A stretch of 64,000 nt of DNA from Psychrobacter aquimaris (GTDB taxonomy: Bacteria > Pseudomonadota > Gammaproteobacteria > Pseudomonadales > Moraxellaceae), in assembly GCF_016107525.1 (NCBI RefSeq), contig NZ_JABASR010000001.1:248001-312000 (forward strand). The letters run 5' to 3'. Below, in pieces: positions 57,055 to 64,000 of the stretch; position 1 is the stretch's first letter; each line of letters starts with the position of its first letter. Made by a program: the position numbers and the translations under genes. Under the pieces are notes generated by a model that saw only the letters and a program-made list of their open reading frames with translations, did not search any database and was not told the DNA's origin.

Positions 57055-58518
57055 ATGATCGATGACAAACCGTACGACCCCGCTAATGACGGCTATGGTC
57101 CGTCTTCTAGCTTTTTACTTGATATTGCTCCTCTGGTATTGACTGCCATGATTCTGATGGTGCAGTTTTTCGTATTTAAAGACTTTACTCCGCATATACC
57201 ATTGGCCTGTGGCATTTTAATCACTGGCTTATTTATGAAGCTGCGTGGCCGTGATTGGCAAGGTATGGAGGAGCGGTTTTTAAAAGTTATTAAAATCGGC
57301 TTACCTGCAATGATTATTCTCATGGGCGTCGGTATGCTCATTGGCTCATGGATTATTGCAGGGACGGTGCCGACCATTCTTTATTACGGTTTTAGTATTT
57401 TTTCTCCTTCCTCCTTTTTATTTTCAGTTTGTATTATTTGCGCCATTATTTCTGTTGCTACTGGCACCTCATGGGGCACTGTGGGTACGGTTGGTCTCGC
57501 GATGATGGGTATCGGTATGGGGCTTGGTATTCCAGCGCATTTTACAGGCGGTGCTATCGTCTCTGGTGCTTTTTTTGGCGACAAAATGTCGCCACTGTCA
57601 GATACCACCAACCTGACACCTGCGGCAGCTGGCGTTGAGCTTTGGGATCATATTAAAGGTATGCTACCGACCACTGTCCCAGCCATGATTACTGCCTTAG
57701 CAATTTATGCATGGATTGGCATGGGTTATGGCGATGACAGCATTGATTTGTCTTCTATCCGCGCCTTACAAACCAACTTGGCTGATAATTACAACTTAAG
57801 TGTCATTACCTTATTACCCGCACTGGTTGTTGTTGTCGCTGCGGTTATGAAAATGCCAGCGATACCGACCGTTTTAGGCGGCGTGGTAGTAGCGTCATTT
57901 ATTGCCTTTTTTATGCAAGGTGTCGGGGTTAGTGAGATTTTTAACGTTTTACAGAACGGCTTCGTCAGTGAAACAGGGTTTGAAGTTGTGGATAAATTGC
58001 TGTCAAAAGGCGGTGTGATGTCTATGACATGGGTCATTACCTTGACTATTTTTGCTCTTGCCTTTGTTGGCTCACTTGAGCATTACGGCACCCTAAAAGC
58101 CATCATGGCAAAAATAGATAAGGCGGTGAAGTCGCGTATTGGTTTGATTTTGACGACTTATGCCAGCGTCCTTGGTGTTGGTACTTTAATCGGAGACGTT
58201 TATACGACGTTGGTGCTGCCGGGGCGTTTATTAAAAGACAAATATAAAGAGATGGGCTACAAGCGCACGACGCTCACGCGCTCTATCGAAGACAGTGGCA
58301 CGCTGTTGTCGCCACTTATTCCTTGGAACATGGGCGGTAGCTTTGTCGCCGCTACATTGGGCATAGCCACATTGACTTATGCGCCTTTTGCTTTTGCCTG
58401 CTGGTTGTCGCCCTTGTTTGGTTTGTTATGGGCGTTTCTTGATAAATTTATACCGCGTGAAGAGCCATCAGTAGAAAAGCTCGACACGGCTACTTCAACG
58501 TCAATTAGTGACGTGTGA
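57055..58518 (+). CDS. nhaC: NhaC family Na+/H+ antiporter
   Basis: About 487 residues from ATG 57055, fixed by AAGGAAGG nine bases before. Multi-spanning membrane protein of the NhaC family: IALACGILITGL-type opening, GTSWGTVGTVGLAMMGIG, and GAFFGDKMSPLSDTTNLTPA, the NhaC signature with Asp and Ser/Thr residues. Some NhaC relatives exchange organic anions or amines rather than only sodium and protons, so in this cluster it may carry pipecolate or a related substrate. It precedes amaA by 16 bases. Confidence 0.88.
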   Translation: MIDDKPYDPANDGYGPSSSFLLDIAPLVLTAMILMVQFFVFKDFTPHIPLACGILITGLFMKLRGRDWQGMEERFLKVIKIGLPAMIILMGVGMLIGSWIIAGTVPTILYYGFSIFSPSSFLFSVCIICAIISVATGTSWGTVGTVGLAMMGIGMGLGIPAHFTGGAIVSGAFFGDKMSPLSDTTNLTPAAAGVELWDHIKGMLPTTVPAMITALAIYAWIGMGYGDDSIDLSSIRALQTNLADNYNLSVITLLPALVVVVAAVMKMPAIPTVLGGVVVASFIAFFMQGVGVSEIFNVLQNGFVSETGFEVVDKLLSKGGVMSMTWVITLTIFALAFVGSLEHYGTLKAIMAKIDKAVKSRIGLILTTYASVLGVGTLIGDVYTTLVLPGRLLKDKYKEMGYKRTTLTRSIEDSGTLLSPLIPWNMGGSFVAATLGIATLTYAPFAFACWLSPLFGLLWAFLDKFIPREEPSVEKLDTATSTSISDV

Positions 58519-58534
58519 CACAAGGGAGTGTGAG

Positions 58535-59821
58535 ATGTTACAAGAGCAATGTTTATGGAACATGACTGCGCCCAATATTGAGTCCTATAGTCAAATGACT
58601 AGCGATACTCAAGCGACCATCTGTGTCATTGGCGGCGGTTATACAGGGTTGTCGGCGGCGATTCATCTGGCCGAAAAAGGCGTCAAGGTTATCTTGCTTG
58701 AGAACCAAGCAATTGGTCATGGTGGCTCAGGTAAAAGCGTCGGATTGGTCAATGCAGGAACGTGGGCGCGTCCAGATGATTTGAGCGTCACTTTGGGCGA
58801 ATCAGCAGGTGAGCGTCTGACTGAAGCGCTGGGACAAGCACCGAGTTTAGTCTTTGATTTAATCAAGCGCTACGATATCGATGCGCAGGCCACTCAAGCT
58901 GGTAATATCCATATGGCACATAACGCCAAAGGTGAAGCCGATGTCGAGATTAGATATGAGCAGTTGAGTCGTCGCGGTGCGAATGTCGAAGTGTTAACTG
59001 GCAGCAAATGCCATGAATATTGCGGGACTAAAAGTATCAATAAAGCGCTATTAGATCATCGCGCGGGTACTATCAATCCGCTGGCTTATGTCAGAGGACT
59101 TGCAAAAGTCGCTACCAGTCTTGGCGTGACTATCTACGAGCATTCAGCTGTTGAAGCACTAGAAAAAGTAGACGGTCATTGGTACACCAGAACTGCTAAA
59201 GCTCGGGTCAAGTCTGAGCGCGTCATCATTGCGACCAATGCTTATACTGAAGGCGAATGGACAGAAATTGCTAAGACTTTCTATCTCGTTGCTTATTATC
59301 AGATCGCTTCTGAGCCGCTCAGCGGCGAGGCAGCAGATCGTATCTTACCTTACAAAACAGGGGCGTGGGACACGCGTTTGGCGTTATCGAGCTTTCGCCG
59401 TGACAAGGACGATCGCTTGTTATTGGGAACAGTCGGCGGCAGACAGCTAAAACCGAAATCCTTTTATCAGTCATGGGCCAATGCTGTACAAAAGAGCTAT
59501 TATCCTGATCTACCAGCATTTAATTGGCAATATGAATGGTGCGGCAATTTTGGTTTTACGCAAGATCATATCTTCCGCGTTTTGGAACCTGACGAAGGCT
59601 TACTGACAGCGACTGCCTATAACGGTCGCGGCATTACTACTGGCACGCTCATGGGTAAATGCTTTGCAGATTATATCTTGACGGGAGACAGAGCCAGTAT
59701 TCCATTGCCATTTAAAACCTTGGAAGAGTCGAAAATATCATTAGGTGCTTTAAAGTCTGGATTTACTGAGATAGGGCTGACGCTGTATCATGCAGGACAA
59801 TGTCTAAAAATAATTAGATAG
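58535..59821 (+). CDS. amaA: FAD-dependent oxidase, probable L-pipecolate oxidase
   Basis: About 428 residues from ATG 58535, with GGGAG eleven bases before. D-amino-acid-oxidase/OrdL-type flavoprotein: dinucleotide motif TICVIGGGYTGLSAAIHLA, GGSGKSVGLVNAG, and the C-terminal TATAYNGRGITTGTLMGK. Pipecolate oxidase converts L-pipecolate to piperideine-6-carboxylate. Assignment rests on family plus linkage to amaB and hglS; sarcosine or gamma-glutamylputrescine oxidation is an alternative. It overlaps no other gene and ends the cluster. Confidence 0.85.
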   Translation: MLQEQCLWNMTAPNIESYSQMTSDTQATICVIGGGYTGLSAAIHLAEKGVKVILLENQAIGHGGSGKSVGLVNAGTWARPDDLSVTLGESAGERLTEALGQAPSLVFDLIKRYDIDAQATQAGNIHMAHNAKGEADVEIRYEQLSRRGANVEVLTGSKCHEYCGTKSINKALLDHRAGTINPLAYVRGLAKVATSLGVTIYEHSAVEALEKVDGHWYTRTAKARVKSERVIIATNAYTEGEWTEIAKTFYLVAYYQIASEPLSGEAADRILPYKTGAWDTRLALSSFRRDKDDRLLLGTVGGRQLKPKSFYQSWANAVQKSYYPDLPAFNWQYEWCGNFGFTQDHIFRVLEPDEGLLTATAYNGRGITTGTLMGKCFADYILTGDRASIPLPFKTLEESKISLGALKSGFTEIGLTLYHAGQCLKIIR

Positions 59822-60142
59822 CTTTACTGAGTCATTGTCTGATTTTTTTAAAGTTGTTTGAATATAATCATATGATTACCAAAACGTATTAATATCAGTA
59901 TTTATTTTCTATTATCTGATATGCTATTATCTTTGAGTCATTATCGTGGGTTTAACAGTTTTGTTATTGCCAGCCATTATCGTTATGAATGGTGGTGTAC
60001 AAACCTTGCAACTTCCAGCACGATATAAAAAAATTCTGGTAAAGCGCATGAGCCTGTACTCCGACATCCTCATTTGTGCCTGATTTTATTTGCCTATTTG
60101 GGCATATTTCAACCTTTTTCGTCGGAGTTATAGGAGTTTAAG
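59822..60142. other. Intergenic region after amaA
   Basis: 321 bases with no supported gene. I see no hairpin with a T-run that would terminate the amaA transcript and no recognisable operator. AGGAG at 60132-60136 is the ribosome site of the next gene. Confidence 0.4.
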
Positions 60143-60790
60143 GTGTTCAATATCATGAGCCACATTGCCAACCAATCCAAATATACCCGTCATTATCATC
60201 CACGTCACCTTCTCGCACAGTATGCGATCAATCAGATAGCAACGCTTGAGCTGCGTTCGCAAGATATTATTAAAGCAATGGGCTATCCTATCAAGCATAC
60301 CATGCCTGCTTGTGAGCGACTGCGTCACGTATTATCGAATAAATATCTTGGGCTTGATGGCAGCTATATTGATAAATATTTTACCGCTGATGAATTTTTA
60401 GCCGCGCTATTTACAGTGCTTGAGATACCTCACGCGCCGTTTGCGGAAGACATCGCCCAGATTAAAGATGATTTAGCGCATTATCCCAACCATCTACCAA
60501 AATATAGTTTGCAAGCAGAGGTGGACTTTGAGTTTACTGCGGATGCGAACTGGATGTCTCGTGGTGCTGCGTCGCGCTTGGCTCATATACGGTTGCCAGA
60601 TGGGTTTGCCAAACTCAATGAGTCTGAGCGCGCGTCTGTAGTGAAAAAAAGAATCTCCGAGCATTATCAGCAGTACGAGGGCAATCTACCTTTTGACGGT
60701 ATGATTAAAGGCTATCAATTGATTACTGAGCAACATAATGAAGTGGTTGATAGCGTAAAGTATGGTTTGCCAAAATCTAAGACGTGTTAA
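60143..60790 (+). CDS. Hypothetical protein, unknown family
   Basis: 215 residues, GTG start placed six bases after AGGAG; an ATG at 60155 is too far from it. Soluble, no signal peptide. The N-terminal half is helical and contains TLELRSQDIIKAMGYP and ERLRHVLSNKYLGLDGSYI, which could be an XRE-like or helical module. The C-terminal half has LAHIRLPDGFAKLNESERA and HYQQYEGNLPFDGM. I do not recognise the family. It follows the lysine cluster and is closed by a terminator. Confidence 0.65.
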   Translation: MFNIMSHIANQSKYTRHYHPRHLLAQYAINQIATLELRSQDIIKAMGYPIKHTMPACERLRHVLSNKYLGLDGSYIDKYFTADEFLAALFTVLEIPHAPFAEDIAQIKDDLAHYPNHLPKYSLQAEVDFEFTADANWMSRGAASRLAHIRLPDGFAKLNESERASVVKKRISEHYQQYEGNLPFDGMIKGYQLITEQHNEVVDSVKYGLPKSKTC

Positions 60791-60827
60791 GTTTTAAATT
60801 TTTAAGTACAGTCTCGCTTTTTTAAGC

Positions 60828-60856
60828 AAAGCCTCACTTTATAGTGAGGCTTTTTT
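60828..60856 (+). terminator. Terminator between convergent genes
   Basis: AAAGCCTCACT / AGTGAGGCTTT perfect 11-base stem with 4-base loop and T-run, 37 bases past the stop at 60790. It is symmetric and may also serve the TetR gene ending at 60924. Confidence 0.92.
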
Positions 60857-60923
60857 CGTTGTGATTTTTGATTGTGGAATTTAAAATTCGGCGAGTCTAA
60901 ATTGTCAGCCCATAAAAGCATTT

Positions 60924-61562
60924 TTATACCTCAGGCTTAGATATGGCACGCCATAAAATCACGAATAACGCATCAAAATCTGTATTAATTGGCATATCGG
61001 TCTGGCGAATAATATGCATCAATCCAAGACGACTAATAAAGCCCATAAACACATCAAAAAGTATATAAAGGGGCACGGTGTCATTCAGTACCCCACGCTT
61101 TTGACCATCTTCTAATACATTTAAAAATGCCCCAATCAGTTCTTTATTTTCATAAATCGCAATATTACGAATACGCGATGCCGATACTGAAGACAGTACC
61201 ATCACCGCATCAGGATGCGAGTCTACAAAGTCAAAACATACCCATAATGTCTTGCGCAGCCGATCTTGCACGCTATCAATGCCTTGCAAATGATCCATGA
61301 TGCGCGCCGCTAATCTGCCCAATACAATATCCATAATGGTATAGAACAGCGTCTGCTTATCACCAAAGTATTTATACAGGGTTTGTAGTGAGACATTGGC
61401 AGACTTCGCAATCTGCGCCATGGTCACTTCGTTAGAGTCAAAACCTGCAAACACTTTACGAACGGCTTTTTCAATTTTTTCTAAAGTCGCAGGGCGCATA
61501 TCTGATAAAGGTGCTAAGGCTCGGGTTGGATTTATGCTAGGTATCTGATTAGTGGATTGCAT
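60924..61562 (-). CDS. TetR family transcriptional regulator
   Basis: 212 residues. N-terminal HTH: TMAQIAKSANVSLQTLYKYF with GDKQTLFYTIMD after it. The C-terminal ligand domain resembles TetR_C_7/AefR-like members. It is divergent from an acyl-CoA dehydrogenase-thiolase operon, and two near-identical 16-base palindromes (61646-61661 and 61755-61770) lie between them, the usual layout of an autoregulated acyl-CoA-responsive repressor. Confidence 0.93.
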   Translation of the reverse strand: MQSTNQIPSINPTRALAPLSDMRPATLEKIEKAVRKVFAGFDSNEVTMAQIAKSANVSLQTLYKYFGDKQTLFYTIMDIVLGRLAARIMDHLQGIDSVQDRLRKTLWVCFDFVDSHPDAVMVLSSVSASRIRNIAIYENKELIGAFLNVLEDGQKRGVLNDTVPLYILFDVFMGFISRLGLMHIIRQTDMPINTDFDALFVILWRAISKPEV

Positions 61563-61645
61563 ATTTGATAATTCCTGTGTGGTGAGAATTTCTAGACAGT
61601 GCCATAGCGGCTTATTTAACGGCTTGATGAACTAAAGTTAAAATA

Positions 61646-61661
61646 GGTAATATAAATTACT
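61646..61661. promoter_or_regulatory. Candidate TetR operator 1
   Basis: GGTAATATAAATTACT, imperfect palindrome, 84 bases upstream of the TetR start. It matches operator 2 at 13 of 16 positions. Confidence 0.6.
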
Positions 61662-61754
61662 ATTGTTTTTTATTAGATTGCGCATTGTCTTTTACTGCCC
61701 TAGTATAAGTCTTGCATGATATTAAATATAAAGAATATGTAGATTTTATATAAA

Positions 61755-61770
61755 GGTAATTAAAATTACC
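61755..61770. promoter_or_regulatory. Candidate TetR operator 2
   Basis: GGTAATTAAAATTACC, 7-base perfect arms around AA, 110 bases upstream of the acyl-CoA dehydrogenase start. Together with operator 1 it gives one site per divergent promoter. Confidence 0.65.
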
Positions 61771-61879
61771 ATAAATAATATATTTATGCTTAATAGTATT
61801 TAATATTAGAATATTTCCTCTTTTGAATTGAGGATACGCTCTAACGATGATTAACTTCCCCTCGTCAAGGACAGACACC

Positions 61880-63031
61880 ATGAGTATTGAAACCTTTACC
61901 CCAAAATGGATGACCGAAGAGCACGAAATGGTCTATGACAGCGCGCTTAAAATGTTTCAATCGTGGGAGCCAAAGGATGAGCAGTGGCGCAAAAACGGCA
62001 TGATTGACCGTTCCGCGTGGGAAGAGGCAGGCGCGATGGGCTTCTTATGTGCATCGATACCAGAGGAATATGGCGGCGGCGGTGGTGACTTTGGTCATGA
62101 AGCTGCACTTCTCTATGCGCAGGCGGAGGCCAATCAATCCGGATTCGGTGGCATGGTACATTCAGGTATTGTTGCGCCTTATATTTTCAGTCATGGTACG
62201 GAAGCACAGAAACAAGAATGGCTACCTAAGATGGCGACGGGAGAGTATGTCGCCGCGATTGCCATGACGGAACCTGGCACTGGCTCAGACCTGCAGAACA
62301 TCAAAACCTATGCAGTAAAAGATGGTGATGATTATATTATTAATGGCTCAAAAACCTTTATCACCAATGGTCAGCATGCCAACCTGATTTTGCTCGCATG
62401 CAAAACCGATCGGGAAAAAGGCGCGCAAGGCGTCTCTCTTATCGTGGTAGAAACGGATAAGGTGCAAGGGTTTGAACGTGGTCGTAATCTCGACAAGATT
62501 GGTCTGACCTCACAAGATACGTCGGAGTTATTCTTTAGCAATGTCCGTGTATCTCAAAAGAACCTGTTGGGTACAGTAGAGGGCATGGGTTTTATTCAAA
62601 TGATGCAAGAGCTGCCACGTGAGCGTCTAATCATTGCCTTAACGGGCGTTGGTGCGATGAAGCTGGCGATTAATTTGACGCTAGATTATGTCAAAGGTCG
62701 GGAAGCGTTTGGCAAGCCGATTTGGAAGTTTCAAAATACGCGCTTTAAAATGGCAGAATGCTACGCCGATTATCTCGCGGCCAGCACGATGTGTGATGCT
62801 GCTGTCGATGCGATGTTAGAGGGCAAATTGACAGTACCACAGGCGTCTTTGATTAAATATTGGGTGACCCAAAAGCAGTGTGACGTGATCGACGAATGCG
62901 TCCAGTTATTTGGCGGTTATGGTTATATGACAGAATACCCAATCGCTCGCCTATATGCTGATGCGCGAGTACAAAAAATCTACGGCGGCACCAATGAAAT
63001 CATGAAAGAGCTGGCGTCGCGCTTTATGTAA
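61880..63031 (+). CDS. Acyl-CoA dehydrogenase, short/branched type
   Basis: 383 residues from ATG 61880, with AAGGACAG before it. Standard-length FAD enzyme: IAMTEPGTGSDLQNIKTYAV, INGSKTFITNGQHANL, and the C-terminal LFGGYGYMTEYPIARLYADA with IYGGTNEIMKELASR. No Glu follows the GG of the usual catalytic region in an unusual way, and the R-x-E position is in DCVQLF-type context, so it looks active. It is the first gene of the TetR-controlled operon and is followed 85 bases later by a thiolase. Confidence 0.93.
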   Translation: MSIETFTPKWMTEEHEMVYDSALKMFQSWEPKDEQWRKNGMIDRSAWEEAGAMGFLCASIPEEYGGGGGDFGHEAALLYAQAEANQSGFGGMVHSGIVAPYIFSHGTEAQKQEWLPKMATGEYVAAIAMTEPGTGSDLQNIKTYAVKDGDDYIINGSKTFITNGQHANLILLACKTDREKGAQGVSLIVVETDKVQGFERGRNLDKIGLTSQDTSELFFSNVRVSQKNLLGTVEGMGFIQMMQELPRERLIIALTGVGAMKLAINLTLDYVKGREAFGKPIWKFQNTRFKMAECYADYLAASTMCDAAVDAMLEGKLTVPQASLIKYWVTQKQCDVIDECVQLFGGYGYMTEYPIARLYADARVQKIYGGTNEIMKELASRFM

Positions 63032-63116
63032 GTGGCTGACTTATTTATTGATTCTAAGAAATCAATTATATGTCTATAACTGTTATTTATTTAAAAAAGA
63101 AAAAAAGGGATTTTTT

Positions 63117-64000
63117 ATGACTGAGACTGCTTACATTTATGATGCTATTCGTACCCCGCGTGGTAAAGGTAAAAAGGATGGCTCTTTGTATCAGGCATCA
63201 CCGATTTGGCTTGCTCGTACCTTATTAAAGGAGATGCAGCAGCGTCATAACTTGGATACCAGTTTGGTCGATGATGTGGTGTTTGGTTGCGTGACGCCCG
63301 TTGGCGAGCAGGGATCTGATATCGCCCGTATAGCCGTCATTGATGCTGGCTGGGCGCAAAGTGTGGCAGGTGTCACTTTATCTCGGTTTTGTGCCTCAGG
63401 TCTGGAGTCTATCAATCTTGCCGCTGCCAAAATTATGTCAGGTATGGAAGATATGGTGGTTGCCGGAGGCGTAGAATCCATGAGCCGTGTACCGATGGGC
63501 TCTGACGGCGGTGCATGGTATATGGACCCGCGGGTTAACGAAGCGACGCATTTTGTTCCGCAAGGCGTTGGCGCAGATACCATAGCGACGCTAAAAGGCT
63601 TTAGTCGCACCGATGTCGATGCGTTTGCTACTGAGTCGCACCGCCGCGCCGCGCATGCTTGGGAGCAGGGCTATTATGATAAATCGGTCGTCCCCGTCAC
63701 TGATATCAACGGTATGACATTGTTGGATAAAGATGAAACCATCCGTCCCAACACTAATATCGAAACCTTAGCTGGTCTCAATCCTTCTTTTATTATGCCG
63801 GGCAAGATGGGCTTTGATAGCGTTATCTTGGACAGATATACCACCATTGAGAAAGTAAATCACGTGCATCATGCAGGTAATTCATCGGGCATCGTCGATG
63901 GTGCGGCAATTTGCTTAGTCGGTAGCGCTGCTGCAGGTCAAAAGGCGGGCTTAAAACCACGTGCCAAAATCACCATGGCTGCAGTCATTGGCTCAGAACC
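63117..64000 (+). CDS. Acetyl-CoA C-acyltransferase (thiolase), 3' end beyond window
   Basis: At least 294 residues in an open frame that runs off the end. Thiolase of the FadA-like type: AIRTPRGKGKKDGSLYQ, the acyl-enzyme Cys in LSRFCASGLESINLAAAKI (C92), VVAGGVESMSRVPMGSD, and the substrate-loop NHVHHAGNSSGIVDGAA. Cleaves 3-oxoacyl-CoA to acetyl-CoA and shortened acyl-CoA. It is the second gene of the TetR-controlled unit; the remaining ~100 residues with the catalytic His and second Cys lie outside the window. Confidence 0.95.
   Translation, partial: MTETAYIYDAIRTPRGKGKKDGSLYQASPIWLARTLLKEMQQRHNLDTSLVDDVVFGCVTPVGEQGSDIARIAVIDAGWAQSVAGVTLSRFCASGLESINLAAAKIMSGMEDMVVAGGVESMSRVPMGSDGGAWYMDPRVNEATHFVPQGVGADTIATLKGFSRTDVDAFATESHRRAAHAWEQGYYDKSVVPVTDINGMTLLDKDETIRPNTNIETLAGLNPSFIMPGKMGFDSVILDRYTTIEKVNHVHHAGNSSGIVDGAAICLVGSAAAGQKAGLKPRAKITMAAVIGSE

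Larger units (their letters stand above)
61563..61879. other. Divergent promoter region TetR / acyl-CoA dehydrogenase
   Basis: 317 AT-rich bases. It holds the two operator candidates listed separately and both promoters. No gene is supported; a minus-strand frame at 61660-61881 overlaps the operators and lacks protein-like features. Confidence 0.6.

Noticed and set aside
63245..63610. Minus-strand frame of 121 codons opposite the thiolase
   Set aside because: The plus-strand frame from 63117 is an unmistakable thiolase, so this is a shadow.
1..64000. tRNA, rRNA, CRISPR array, prophage or complete insertion sequence
   Set aside because: None was seen: no cloverleaf with a T-loop, no regularly spaced repeats beyond the 13-bp array, no integrase or transposase frame.

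Overview
The window looks like a chromosomal segment of a Psychrobacter-like gammaproteobacterium (Moraxellaceae). This is inferred from protein sequence flavour, moderate-to-low GC, a carA-carB-greA block, RNase HI joined to DnaQ, FimL-like and DUF3144 proteins, and many fatty-acid/CoA enzymes. It is not confirmed by any search. I saw no rRNA, tRNA, CRISPR array, prophage or complete insertion sequence.

Layout. 1-6.6 kb (minus strand): a GT4 glycosyltransferase, a radical-SAM/DUF4130 pair predicted to act on DNA, an exported unknown, a Thr/Val-rich DUF11 surface protein with a structured leader, and greA. 6.9-11.6 kb: carB and carA. 12-16.2 kb: a gamma-carbonic-anhydrase-like protein, a small membrane protein next to a MITE-like repeat, a HAD phosphatase, prfB with its programmed +1 frameshift, ppnP and a GNAT enzyme. 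16.4-24.1 kb: topoisomerase IB, an acyl-CoA synthetase plus SDR pair, an L,D-transpeptidase and clpB. 24.3-29.3 kb: a PQQ-type sugar dehydrogenase and two tandem BCCT transporters with duplicated leaders. 29.4-38.8 kb (minus): a Kazal-like lipoprotein, a DUF3144 protein, metK, a DJ-1/PfpI protein, nth, an orphan rnfB, nudC, a FimL-like scaffold and an rnhA-dnaQ fused frame. 39-43.1 kb: small envelope proteins, a Tat-signal LD-carboxypeptidase and a GlxA-type regulator. 43.4-49.4 kb: an acyl-CoA dehydrogenase/reductase/SDR/SDR operon, a CitE-like lyase and arfB. 49.5-59.8 kb: sotB-like efflux, a LysR regulator and a lysine/pipecolate/2-aminoadipate catabolic cluster (aminotransferase, hglS, amaB, nhaC, amaA). 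60-64 kb: an unknown protein, a TetR regulator and a divergent acyl-CoA dehydrogenase-thiolase operon that continues past the window.

How genes work together. The 52.3-59.8 kb cluster encodes a nearly complete route from L-pipecolate through 2-aminoadipate and 2-oxoadipate to 2-hydroxyglutarate. The TetR gene and the acyl-CoA dehydrogenase operon share an intergenic region with two near-identical 16-bp palindromes, a simple regulatory circuit readable from sequence. The most unusual item is the rnhA-dnaQ frame. It is open only because of a nine-A tract. Adding or losing one A separates it into RNase HI followed by an overlapping dnaQ that has its own start and Shine-Dalgarno sequence.
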